Source: WHSM01 sp036375165
Lineage (GTDB): Bacteria; Actinomycetota; Actinomycetes; Mycobacteriales; Micromonosporaceae
NCBI GenBank assembly: GCA_036375165.1
Contig: DASUSI010000097.1
Span: forward strand, 1 to 14,497
Length of the DNA stretch: 14,497 nucleotides
Reading direction: 5' to 3'
In this document: positions 6,086 to 13,224 of the stretch, one piece after another
Layout: each line of letters begins with the position of its first letter
Position numbering within the stretch: position 1 is the first letter of the stretch
Made by a program: the position numbers and the translations under genes
Notes under the pieces: model-generated
Told to the model about the DNA's origin: nothing
The model's database searches: none
What the model saw: only the letters and a program-made list of their open reading frames with translations

Positions 6086-7657
6086 GTGTCTATTGTGGAT
6101 GGTGTGGGGGTGCTGCTGCCTCATCTGGCGGTGTTGCGTCTGGACAGGGTCTGGCTGAAGGGAGTTCGGGTCAGGATCGAGGCGAGAACGAGCGCGGGAC
6201 GGGCCGGCTGTCCTGACTGCGGCGCGCTGTCGGTTCGGGTGCACAGCCGGTACGTTCGCCATCTGTCCGACACCAGCGTCGGCGGGCGGGAAGTGACGCT
6301 CGCTTTGACAGTCCGTCGCTTGTTCTGCGACCAGCCTGGCTGCGGACGCAAGACGTTCGCGGAGCAGGTGCCTGGGCTGACCTTTCGCCATGGTCGGCGT
6401 ACCGGGCCAGCGGCCGGTGTGGTGGAGTCGGTGGCCATGGCGTTGGGTGGTCGTGCCGGCGCTCGGCTGGTGGATCGGCTCGCGGTGCCCGCGAGCCGAA
6501 TGACGCTGCTGCGGATCATCCGTCGCGTCCCCGACCCGTCCACCAGCACACCGAAGGTGCTGGGTGTGGACGACTTCGCCCAGCGGCGCGGGCACCGCTA
6601 TGCCACCGTCCTGGTCGACATGCACACCCATCGGCCCATCGACGTCCTGCCCGACCGGGAGGCCGACACCCTGGCTGACTGGCTGCGCTGCCATCCGGGT
6701 GTGGAGGTGATCTGCCGCGATCGAGGCGGCGCGTACGCCGACGGCGCCTCGCGCGGTGCCCCGGACGCGATCCAGGTCGCGGATCGGTGGCACCTGATGC
6801 GTAACCTGTCCGAGGCGGTGCACAAGGTGGCCACCCGGCACCGCCGCTGCCTGCAGCAGCCAGTCGAGCCGGCAGGTGAATCCGACGCCGAACCACCGCC
6901 AGCAGCAGACGGGCGGCGGGCGGCCAACACCCGCAGCCGCCACGAATCCGTGCACGCTTTACTCTCCGAGGGCCTGACCATCATGGCGATCATGCGGCGG
7001 CTGGGCCTCAGCCGCGGGACCGTCCGCAAGTACGCACGTGCCCGGTCACCCGAGCAGCTCATCGGACCCAACCCCAGCAGCGGGCGCGGCAAGCTCGGTC
7101 CGTTCAAGCCCTACCTGCAGACCCGCCACGACGAGGGTGTCACCGACACCCAAACCCTGTATGCGGAGATCCACGACCGCGGGTATCGCGGCACTTTGCG
7201 CACGCTGCAGCGGTTTCTGGTCCAGATACGCGGCACCACACAGACACCCACGCCGCCGCCGATCCCGGCCGCCCGGCACATCACCGCCTGGATCATGCGA
7301 CCCGACGACAAGCTCAGCGACGATGATCGCATCGGGCTCAAAGACGCCCGGGCCCGCTGCGCCGACCTGGACGCCCTCGCTGACCTGGCTCACGGCTTCA
7401 ACCAACTCGTCCGCGAACACCGTGGCCACCAGTTGGAGGGTTGGATCCACAAGGCCGCCCAGAGCTCCTTTCCGGAGATCCGCGGCTTCGCCGCCGGTCT
7501 GTTAAAAGACTTCGACGCCGTGCGCGCCGGGCTGACTCAGCACTGGAGCTCCGGTGCTGTGGAAGGCACCATTAACCGCATCAAAATGATCAAAAGGCAA
7601 ATGTACGGCCGCGCGAAACTTGACCTACTCCGCAAACGTGTCCTCGCCTCAGCATGA
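6086..7657 (+). CDS. ISL3-family transposase
   Basis: DDE transposase of 523 aa that would cut and join the ends of the surrounding element. The N-terminal zinc-binding region shows C42-P-D-C45 and C81...C86 followed by GRKTFAEQVPGL, typical of ISL3. The catalytic core shows D162/D163 in LGVDDFAQRRGHRYAT, D212 in ICRDRGGAYADGA with the VADRWHLMRN motif after it, and the late Glu in SSGAVEGTINRIK with KRQMYGRAKLDLLRKRVL at the C-terminus. An extra HTH (IMAIMRRLGLSRGTVRKYAR) interrupts the core, as in many actinobacterial members. The start is a GTG 20 bases after the left inverted repeat. The frame is intact, so the element may be active. Two TTA codons are present. Confidence 0.95.
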   Translation: MSIVDGVGVLLPHLAVLRLDRVWLKGVRVRIEARTSAGRAGCPDCGALSVRVHSRYVRHLSDTSVGGREVTLALTVRRLFCDQPGCGRKTFAEQVPGLTFRHGRRTGPAAGVVESVAMALGGRAGARLVDRLAVPASRMTLLRIIRRVPDPSTSTPKVLGVDDFAQRRGHRYATVLVDMHTHRPIDVLPDREADTLADWLRCHPGVEVICRDRGGAYADGASRGAPDAIQVADRWHLMRNLSEAVHKVATRHRRCLQQPVEPAGESDAEPPPAADGRRAANTRSRHESVHALLSEGLTIMAIMRRLGLSRGTVRKYARARSPEQLIGPNPSSGRGKLGPFKPYLQTRHDEGVTDTQTLYAEIHDRGYRGTLRTLQRFLVQIRGTTQTPTPPPIPAARHITAWIMRPDDKLSDDDRIGLKDARARCADLDALADLAHGFNQLVREHRGHQLEGWIHKAAQSSFPEIRGFAAGLLKDFDAVRAGLTQHWSSGAVEGTINRIKMIKRQMYGRAKLDLLRKRVLASA

Positions 7658-7674
7658 CCACCGCCAACCAGCGA

Positions 7675-7698
7675 GATCACGAAACTTGTGCCAGAGCC
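7675..7698 (-). repeat. Right terminal inverted repeat of the ISL3 element
   Basis: GATCACGAAACTTGTGCCAG followed by AGCC, the inverse of the left end with one mismatch. It starts 17 bases after the transposase stop codon. Confidence 0.92.
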
Positions 7699-7754
7699 AA
7701 CATTCGGCCGCCGTTGACAGAAGATCACCCCACTTTCAAGCTACAGCAGAGTGC

Positions 7755-7773
7755 GGGTCTTGCGGCAAGACCC
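7755..7773. promoter_or_regulatory. Rifamycin-associated element (RAE) upstream of rph
   Basis: GGGTCTTGCGGCAAGACCC is a perfect 19-base palindrome (9-base arms, central G). It closely matches the published RAE consensus as I remember it (GGGGCTTGCGGCAAGGCCC), the cis element needed for rifamycin induction of rph and other rifamycin-inactivating genes in actinomycetes. It lies 132 bases before the chosen rph start. A CACAAT at 7785-7790 downstream could be part of a -10 region, and a perfect TTGACA at 7714-7719 has no convincing -10 partner. Confidence 0.88.
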
Positions 7774-7905
7774 ACGGTGTCCCGCACAATCTCCCCGGCC
7801 GAGGCCAGAACGCCGCCGGACGGGGTGCTTTGGGCAGCGAGACTTCTCCGCCAACGGCATCTACGGCCTCGCGTGAACCTGTTAATGCGAGAGGAAGGTG
7901 GAGCG

Positions 7906-10536
7906 GTGGCCCGCTACGTCTTGGATCTGGAGGAGAGCGACCAGACACAGGTCGCACTCGTTGGCGGCAAGGGCGCGCACCTGGGCGGGCTATCGCGGAT
8001 CGGCGGCATCCGGGTGCCGGCTGGCTTCTGCGTGACGACGGCCGCCTTCCGACGGATCATGGCGGAGGCGCCGTCGATCGACGATCAGCTCGACCGGCTG
8101 TCGCGCCTCAAACCGGACGACCGGGAGGCGATCCGCGCGCTCAGCGCGGAGATCCGCCTGGCCCTCCAGGCGGTCGCCATCCCGGACGATCTGGCGGCTG
8201 CTATTACCCGCCCGCTTGCCCGGCTCGGCGAGCAAGCCGCTTACGCCGTCCGATCCAGCGCGACGGCCGAGGACCTGCCGACCGCCTCCTTCGCCGGCCA
8301 GCACGACACCTTCCTCAACGTCGTGGGGCCAGCGGCGATCCTCGAGCACGTCGGCCGGTGCTGGGCCTCGCTGTTCACCGCGCGAGCCATCACCTACCGT
8401 CTGCGGAACGGCATCGACCACCGTGCGGTCCACATGGCCGTGGTCGTGCAGCAGATGGTCTTCCCGCATACGGCCGGCATCCTGTTCACAGCCGACCCGA
8501 TCACGTCCAACCGGAAGGTCGCCTCCGTGGAGGCCAGCTTCGGCCTCGGCGAGGCCCTCGTCTCCGGCCTGGTGAACCCGGACGTCTTCAAGGTGCGCGA
8601 CGGCGAGGTCGTCGCCAAGGCGATCGCCGCCAAGCAGCGTGCGGTTCACGCCTCGCCGTCGGGTGGGACGGAGGAACAGGCGGTCGACCCGGAGCGGCAG
8701 GAGCAGCCGGCGCTGACGGATGCGCAGGTCGTGCGGCTCGCACAGCTCGGCCGGCGGATCGAAGCGCACTTCGGCCGCCCCCAGGACATCGAATGGTGCC
8801 TGGTCGACGATGGCTTCCAGATCGTCCAGAGCCGGCCGATCACCACGCTGTTCCCCATCCCCGAGTCCGGCGACCGGGAGAACCACGTCTATGTCTCCGT
8901 CGGCCATCAGCAGATGATGACCGACCCCATGAAGCCCCTGGGGCTCTCCTTCTGGCAGATGACGACCCCCGCGCCCATGGCCGAGGCCGGCGGCCGTCTG
9001 TTCGTCGATGTCACCCAAAGGCTGGCCTCGCCGACGAGCCGCGCCGGCCTGCTGGAGCTCATGGGGAGATCCGATCCGCTGACTGGGGACGCGCTGCAGA
9101 CCATCCTCGAGCGCGACGGCATCCGGCCGCTCCCTGACGAGGGTCCCCCCGGGCCACTGTTTGGCGGCGCGCCAGCCCCGATCGAGACCGATCCGGCCAT
9201 CGTCACCGAGCTGATCGAGCGCAGCGAGGCATCCATCGCCGCCTCGGAACGCGACATCCGGACGAAGTCCGGAAAGGCGTTGCTCGACTTCATCCGGGCG
9301 GACATCCAGGAGCTGAAGCGGATCTTGTTCGATCCGCAGAGCCATCAGGTGTTCATGTCGGCGATGGAGGCCACGTGGTGGCTCAACGAGCGGCTGGAGG
9401 CGTGGCTGGGCGAGAAGAACGCGGCGGACACGCTCACCCAGTCCGTGCCCCACAATGTCACGTCGGAGATGGGGCTGGCGCTGCTCGACGTCGCTGACGT
9501 GATCCGCCCACATCCGGACGTGGTGGCGTTTCTGCAGTACGTCGAGGACGAGGGTTTCCTGGACGAGCTGCCCAAGTTCGCGGGCGGGCGGGAAGCGCGA
9601 GACGCCATCGAGGCCTGGCTCGACAAGTACGGCATGCGCTGCGTCGGCGAGATTGACATCACGCGGCCGCGTTGGAGCGAACGCCCCTCCACGCTCGTGC
9701 CCATGATCCTCGGCAACATCAAGAACTTCGAGCTGGGCGAGAGCCGACGACGCTTCGAGCAGGGCCGGCAGGAGGCCTGGAAGAAGGAGCAGGAGCTGCT
9801 GGAGCGCTTGCGGGCCCTGTCGGACGGGGAGCGCAAGGCCGAAGAGACGAAGCGGATGATCGACCGGGTCCGGACGTTCATCGGGTACCGGGAGTATCCG
9901 AAGTACGGCATGGTCAGCCGCTACTTCATGTACAAGCGGGCCTTGTTGAACGAAGCAGAGCGCCTCGTGGAAGCCCACGTGTTGCGTGACAAGGAAGACA
10001 TCTTCTACCTCACCTTCCAGGAGCTTCACGACGTCGTGCGCACGAACCACGTGGATGATCAGCTCATCGGCCGACGCAAGGACGCGTTCAGGTCGTATCA
10101 AGCGCTCACGCCGCCCCGGGTGCTCACCTCGGAAGGCGAGGTCGTCACCGGGTCGTACCGACGCGACGACGTGCCGCCCGGCGCGCTGGTCGGGCTACCC
10201 GTTTCCGCCGGGACCGCCGAGGGTCGGGCTCGCGTCATCCTGGACATGGCCGAGGCCGATTTCGAACCCGGCGACATCCTGGTCACCGCCTACACCGATC
10301 CCAGCTGGACGCCCGTGTTCGTCGCGATTGAAGGACTGGTGACCGAGGTGGGCGGCATCATGACCCACGGGGCGGTGATCGCTCGCGAGTACGGCTTGCC
10401 CGCCGTCGTAGGAGTGGAGCATGCCACCAGGCTGATCCGCGACGGGCAGCGGATCCGCGTGCACGGAACCAACGGATACGTCGAGATCCTGCCCTGCCCG
10501 ACCCAGATCCGCCGGCCACCGACCGGCAGGGACTGA
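7906..10536 (+). CDS. rph: Rifamycin phosphotransferase
   Basis: Cytosolic dikinase that inactivates rifamycins: ATP is split to AMP and Pi, and the beta-phosphate is carried on a histidine to the C21 hydroxyl of the ansa bridge. From the GTG at 7906 it has 876 aa; this start has AGGAAGG seven bases upstream, and YVLDLEESDQTQVALVGGKG right after it is the usual N-terminus. In order: ATP-grasp domain (GGKGAHLGGL, AAYAVRSSATAEDLPTASFA, about 1-320), rifamycin-binding domain opening with HVYVSVGHQQMMTDPMKPLG, and the swivelling phosphohistidine domain with GGIMTHGAVIAREYG, catalytic His at about 821. No disruption is seen. The stop codon lies at the edge of the right-hand 122-bp repeat. The RAE palindrome upstream predicts rifamycin induction. 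Frames further upstream (from 7654) lack coding character. Confidence 0.96.
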   Translation: MARYVLDLEESDQTQVALVGGKGAHLGGLSRIGGIRVPAGFCVTTAAFRRIMAEAPSIDDQLDRLSRLKPDDREAIRALSAEIRLALQAVAIPDDLAAAITRPLARLGEQAAYAVRSSATAEDLPTASFAGQHDTFLNVVGPAAILEHVGRCWASLFTARAITYRLRNGIDHRAVHMAVVVQQMVFPHTAGILFTADPITSNRKVASVEASFGLGEALVSGLVNPDVFKVRDGEVVAKAIAAKQRAVHASPSGGTEEQAVDPERQEQPALTDAQVVRLAQLGRRIEAHFGRPQDIEWCLVDDGFQIVQSRPITTLFPIPESGDRENHVYVSVGHQQMMTDPMKPLGLSFWQMTTPAPMAEAGGRLFVDVTQRLASPTSRAGLLELMGRSDPLTGDALQTILERDGIRPLPDEGPPGPLFGGAPAPIETDPAIVTELIERSEASIAASERDIRTKSGKALLDFIRADIQELKRILFDPQSHQVFMSAMEATWWLNERLEAWLGEKNAADTLTQSVPHNVTSEMGLALLDVADVIRPHPDVVAFLQYVEDEGFLDELPKFAGGREARDAIEAWLDKYGMRCVGEIDITRPRWSERPSTLVPMILGNIKNFELGESRRRFEQGRQEAWKKEQELLERLRALSDGERKAEETKRMIDRVRTFIGYREYPKYGMVSRYFMYKRALLNEAERLVEAHVLRDKEDIFYLTFQELHDVVRTNHVDDQLIGRRKDAFRSYQALTPPRVLTSEGEVVTGSYRRDDVPPGALVGLPVSAGTAEGRARVILDMAEADFEPGDILVTAYTDPSWTPVFVAIEGLVTEVGGIMTHGAVIAREYGLPAVVGVEHATRLIRDGQRIRVHGTNGYVEILPCPTQIRRPPTGRD

Positions 10537-10654
10537 CCCCGCTGACCGCCATCGGTGCGGCGGCCACCCATTACGGGACGCAACGCGCCAGTTGCTGAGG
10601 GCTCGACCGCGTGAACGGCGATGGCCCGCGCGTAACCAGGCTTGGATCGGTTAC
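10533..10654 (+). repeat. Right copy of the ~122-bp direct repeat (attR-like)
   Basis: Nearly identical to 5125-5247, in the same orientation. Here it is only a severed 3' end: the 21 terminal codons of the M23-like gene are present without the rest of that gene. Its first bases contain the rph stop codon (10534-10536). It ends at GGTTAC, after which the two copies diverge abruptly. Confidence 0.9.
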
Positions 10655-10695
10655 CCCTGTCGATCTCACCCGGTTATCTGATAAGTCGATAACCG
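10632..10695. promoter_or_regulatory. Array of inverted GGTTAY half-sites before the recombinase gene
   Basis: Two dyads stand in a row: GTAACC (10632-10637) with GGTTAC (10649-10654) around an 11-base spacer, and CGGTTATC (10671-10678) with GATAACCG (10688-10695), a perfect 8-bp inverted repeat around a 9-base spacer. The first dyad belongs to the duplicated segment. The second is unique, lies in an AT-rich patch and begins 122 bases before the recombinase start. Such inverted arms around a short spacer resemble tyrosine-recombinase core or arm sites, and could also be an operator for the recombinase gene. Confidence 0.5.
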
Positions 10696-10792
10696 TTTTC
10701 GTAATCGGAAACAATAACAGAGTGAACGGCGCATGATGCCCGGACGCCAGGCTGGCTGACCCGTGTTGCGCAGGGCGGAACAGTCCACGATA

Positions 10793-11866
10793 ATGTCGGT
10801 TATGGTGGACTTACCCGCTCGACTGATCCCGACCGGTGCATCCGATCACGGCGATCTGGCGGCTGTGGCAGAGGCGGTAGCGGCGTTACCGGCGCTGCCC
10901 GCCGCCAGTAACAGCGACCGGTACGGACCCCGGCCCGTGACCACGGCGTGGCTGTTGGGTCGGCCAGCGAACACCCGCCGTGCCTACTTCGCCGACCTGT
11001 CGCTGTGGCTCGGCTACTGCGCCGACGTGGGGCTTGACCCGTTGACAGCCCGGCGGGCCGACGCGGACGCCTGGAGCTCCCAGCTGACCGGTTCGCGACG
11101 TACGGTGGCCCGCCGGTTGTCCGGGGTCTCCTCCTGGTACCGGTATCTGGTCGCCAACGACGTGTGCCAACGCAATCCGTTCGACGCTGTCGCCCGTCCC
11201 GCGGTGCACCGGGACGTGTCCCCCACGGTGGGGATGACCGCCGCGCAGGCCGCCGCGGTGCTGGACGCGGCCGACGACGCAGCGCGGCGGTGCGGAAGTG
11301 AGGCCGCGTTGCGCGACGCGGTGCTGCTGCGGATCCTGTTCGACACCGGGGTACGGATCGGTGCGTTGCTCGGTGCCAACGTGAACTCGATGGGCCACGA
11401 CGCCGGACACCGGGTAATGCGGTACGTCAACAAAGGTGGCCACGCCAAGCGGGCCGTGCTGCCGCCGCACTGTGCGGCACTCCTCGACCGTTACCTTGAG
11501 GTCCGTGCCCGGCGGGAAGGCGGGACCGCCGCCGAGTTAACCGGCCCGCTGCTGGTAACCACGCCGTACCGCGGCCGGGGCGGCGGCAAGCGACTGACCG
11601 GACGTGACGCCCGTAAGCTGCTGCACCGGATGGCCCAGGCTGCGGACGTGCCCGGAGCCGAGCGACTCTCACCGCACTCGGCACGCCGCACCTTCGTCAC
11701 CTTGGCGTTGGCGAGCGCACCGTTGGAACGGGTGCAGGCGGCGGTGGGGCACCAGGATCCTCGAACCACACTGCTGTACCAGGACGACCGCGACTCGCTC
11801 GACAGCTCGCCGGCCTACACCGTCGCCGGTGAACTGGCGCGGCGGCAGCGCCGTGGCGACCCCTGA
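10793..11866 (+). CDS. Tyrosine recombinase/integrase (XerC/D-like)
   Basis: Site-specific DNA recombinase. From the ATG at 10793 it has 357 aa; GTG 10763 and ATG 10802 are alternatives, none with a clear ribosome binding site. The N-terminal SAM-like domain (TRRAYFADLSLWLGYCADVG to ASSWYRYL-type helix near VSSWYRYLVANDVCQRNPFD) is followed by the catalytic domain with the full set: Arg in FDTGVRIGALLGA, Lys in VNKGGHAKRAVLP, His-x2-Arg in LSPHSARRTFVTLA, the second His in VGHQDPRTT and Tyr in LLYQDD. The protein should be active. At least three TTA leucine codons occur, unusual for housekeeping actinobacterial genes. It lies just outside the right-hand 122-bp repeat, next to the GGTTAY dyads, and points away from the rph segment. 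No excisionase gene is seen. Confidence 0.92.
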   Translation: MSVMVDLPARLIPTGASDHGDLAAVAEAVAALPALPAASNSDRYGPRPVTTAWLLGRPANTRRAYFADLSLWLGYCADVGLDPLTARRADADAWSSQLTGSRRTVARRLSGVSSWYRYLVANDVCQRNPFDAVARPAVHRDVSPTVGMTAAQAAAVLDAADDAARRCGSEAALRDAVLLRILFDTGVRIGALLGANVNSMGHDAGHRVMRYVNKGGHAKRAVLPPHCAALLDRYLEVRARREGGTAAELTGPLLVTTPYRGRGGGKRLTGRDARKLLHRMAQAADVPGAERLSPHSARRTFVTLALASAPLERVQAAVGHQDPRTTLLYQDDRDSLDSSPAYTVAGELARRQRRGDP

Positions 11867-12077
11867 TCGTGGCGCTGGTCAGCCGGTACACACACGACCC
11901 CGCGGCACGGGCGTGACCAATACCACTGTCGCCCGCTCCTTGTCCGAGGGACCCGATCGTGGCCGTGGCAGACTACGCGACGTAGCGCGGGCTTGGGACC
12001 AATCATCCCAAAACAGGGGCGTTCGCAGAGGTACGCTGGATCAAGCGCACACCTGAGGGTCATGAGCGCACACCGTA

Positions 12078-12115
12078 CGGGCGTCCTGTACACGTGCGGG
12101 AGTCCTGTACAACTG
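12078..12115 (+). repeat. Tandem 19-bp direct repeat upstream of the rbpA promoter
   Basis: CGGGCGTCCTGTACACGTG is followed immediately by CGGGAGTCCTGTACAACTG; 16 of 19 positions match, with a shared CGGGNGTCCTGTACA. The 19-base period places the two copies on nearly the same face of the helix, and the pair ends 44 bases before the -35 element. An activator or repressor site for rbpA is a possibility. Confidence 0.55.
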
Positions 12116-12159
12116 AAGCAGGTGCCAGGTAATACCGCCGGTCGGACCGGTGACCTTGT

Positions 12160-12186
12160 GGAATCATCAGGTCACGTCCGGTCGTT
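12160..12186 (+). promoter_or_regulatory. Sigma-R-type promoter of rbpA
   Basis: GGAAT at 12160-12164 and GTT (preceded by C) at 12184-12186 are separated by 19 bases, matching the sigma-R consensus GGAAT-N18/19-cGTT. In Streptomyces coelicolor rbpA is a known member of the disulfide-stress sigma-R regulon, so the match is biologically coherent. The start codon lies 41 bases downstream. Confidence 0.65.
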
Positions 12187-12227
12187 GCACCCGTTGAACC
12201 GTACGACTTGAGAGGGAAGAGCCGAAG

Positions 12228-12572
12228 ATGGGCGAGCGCATGCTGCGCGGCAGCCGCCTCGGAGCGATCAGCTACGAGTCCGACCGCAATACCGAGCTGG
12301 CGCCGCGGCAGACCCGCGAGTACCTCTGCATGAACGGCCACCGCCTCGAGGTGCCGTTCGCGGTGGACGCCGAGGTGCCCTCTACCTGGGAGTGCCGTTT
12401 CGACGGCAGTACGGCGAAGCTGATCGACGGTGCCGAGCCGGAGCAGAAGAAGACCAAGCCTCCACGCACCCACTGGGACATGCTGTTGGAACGGCGCAGC
12501 ATCGCCGAGCTGGAAGAGATCCTCGCGGAACGACTGGAGGATCTGCGGGAGCGGCGCGGCAAGTCAGCCTGA
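12228..12572 (+). CDS. rbpA: RNA polymerase-binding protein RbpA
   Basis: Actinobacteria-specific transcription factor that binds RNA polymerase and the principal sigma factor, stabilises the open complex and influences basal rifampicin tolerance. The 114-aa length is typical. The N-terminal tail opens with MGERMLRGSRLGAISYESDR. The core domain shows YLCMNGHRLEVPF and STWECRFDG with possible metal ligands C34, H38 and C56. A basic linker (KKTKPPRTHWDMLLERR) leads to the C-terminal sigma-interacting helix IAELEEILAERLEDLRERR. An AGGGA lies 10 bases before the ATG. The gene stands alone, driven by a sigma-R-like promoter and closed by a strong hairpin. That rph, a rifamycin-resistance gene, lies 1.7 kb upstream is probably coincidental. 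Confidence 0.97.
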   Translation: MGERMLRGSRLGAISYESDRNTELAPRQTREYLCMNGHRLEVPFAVDAEVPSTWECRFDGSTAKLIDGAEPEQKKTKPPRTHWDMLLERRSIAELEEILAERLEDLRERRGKSA

Positions 12573-12582
12573 ACCAAACGAC

Positions 12583-12620
12583 CAATGGTGGGGCCCGGGA
12601 TTCCCCGGGCCCCACCATTG
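12583..12620. terminator. Strong bidirectional terminator between rbpA and fxsA
   Basis: CAATGGTGGGGCCCGGG (12583-12599) and its perfect reverse complement (12604-12620) make a 17-bp stem with a 4-base loop (ATTC). It begins 10 bases after the rbpA stop and is followed by TGTCTGTC. It lies between convergent genes and can serve both. Confidence 0.92.
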
Positions 12621-12686
12621 TGTCTGTCGAAGCCGCCCGGGTGCTCAAGCCCACGGCGATGGAACTGGGCTGCCGGCCGGGCGAGG

Positions 12687-13205
12687 TCAGCCGGTGGCGC
12701 GCTCGTCGGGTGTGGAGGTGTCGACGACCTCCCCTTCGACCACCTCGCCCTCGATGACCTCACCGGTGTCCGTGGCGGCCGGGCGATCCCGCCGAACACG
12801 CACCCGACGCGGTCCGAACACCTGGTTCGCGGTGTCGGACGACATTCGCCGTTCCAGGCCGCGCAACAGCCACAGCCGCACCAGCGCCTGGACCGGCGGC
12901 AGCAGGAGCAACAACCCGGCCAGGTCCGTGACCAGGCCCGGCACCAGCAGCGCGACGCCGGCGACGATCCGGAGCGCGCTGTTTCCGGACTCGGCCCTCG
13001 GTGCTTCGCCGGTTTCCAGCATCTCCCGGAGTCGATGTACCGAGCGGCGACCTTCCCGTTGGATCACCACGCCACCGAGCGCGGAGCCCGCCAAGGTAGC
13101 GAGCAGCGCCCAGCCGATACCGATCACCTGGCCGACCGCGACCAGCACCGCGATCTCCATTACGGGAATCAGCAGCACCGCGGCGATACTCAGTCGCCAG
13201 CGCAT
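12687..13205 (-). CDS. fxsA: FxsA family membrane protein
   Basis: Small integral membrane protein; in E. coli, FxsA overproduction relieves F exclusion of phage T7, and the native role is not established. The 172 residues begin with MRWRLSIAAVLLIPVMEIAV, a hydrophobic helix carrying the family's Pro-x-x-Glu motif, then VIGIGWALLATLAGSALGG with IQREGR after it, and a third hydrophobic stretch IVAGVALLVPGLVTDLAGLL. The tail is charged and ends in a short acidic repeat (EGEVVEGEVV). AGGAG lies four bases before the ATG at 13205. It follows the mannosyltransferase gene by 19 bases, so the two are likely cotranscribed, and the shared terminator lies beyond its stop. Confidence 0.92.
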   Translation of the reverse strand: MRWRLSIAAVLLIPVMEIAVLVAVGQVIGIGWALLATLAGSALGGVVIQREGRRSVHRLREMLETGEAPRAESGNSALRIVAGVALLVPGLVTDLAGLLLLLPPVQALVRLWLLRGLERRMSSDTANQVFGPRRVRVRRDRPAATDTGEVIEGEVVEGEVVDTSTPDERATG

Positions 13206-13224
13206 CGAGCTCCTCTCGGCCGGT

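Larger units (their letters stand above)
6043..7698 (+). mobile_element. Insertion sequence, ISL3 family, 1,656 bp
   Basis: The element is delimited by 24-bp terminal inverted repeats with one mismatch and carries a single intact transposase gene on the plus strand. Beginning with GGCTCT is usual for ISL3 elements, which normally create 8-bp target duplications. Here the eight bases on each side differ (GGAAAACT against AACATTCG), so no target duplication is visible. The right end lies 56 bases before the rifamycin-responsive palindrome of rph. Confidence 0.9.
11867..12227. other. Intergenic region between the recombinase and rbpA
   Basis: No gene is supported here. A plus-strand frame reading through from 11604 is a shadow of the recombinase, and minus-strand frames lack motifs and ribosome binding sites. 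It contains the tandem 19-bp repeat at 12078-12115 and the sigma-R-type promoter at 12160-12186. The boundary between accessory DNA and the conserved rbpA block must lie somewhere in this interval. Confidence 0.6.

Noticed and set aside
7990..10101. Minus-strand frame of 703 codons opposite rph
   Set aside because: Antisense shadow of rph; composition is the mirror of the real gene and no start signal is seen.
5125..10654. Direct repeats as target-site duplication of a transposon
   Set aside because: At ~122 bp they are far too long for a transposition duplication and no terminal inverted repeats adjoin them.
12078..12115. Tandem 19-bp repeats as a CRISPR remnant
   Set aside because: There is no spacer between the units, only two copies and no cas gene nearby.
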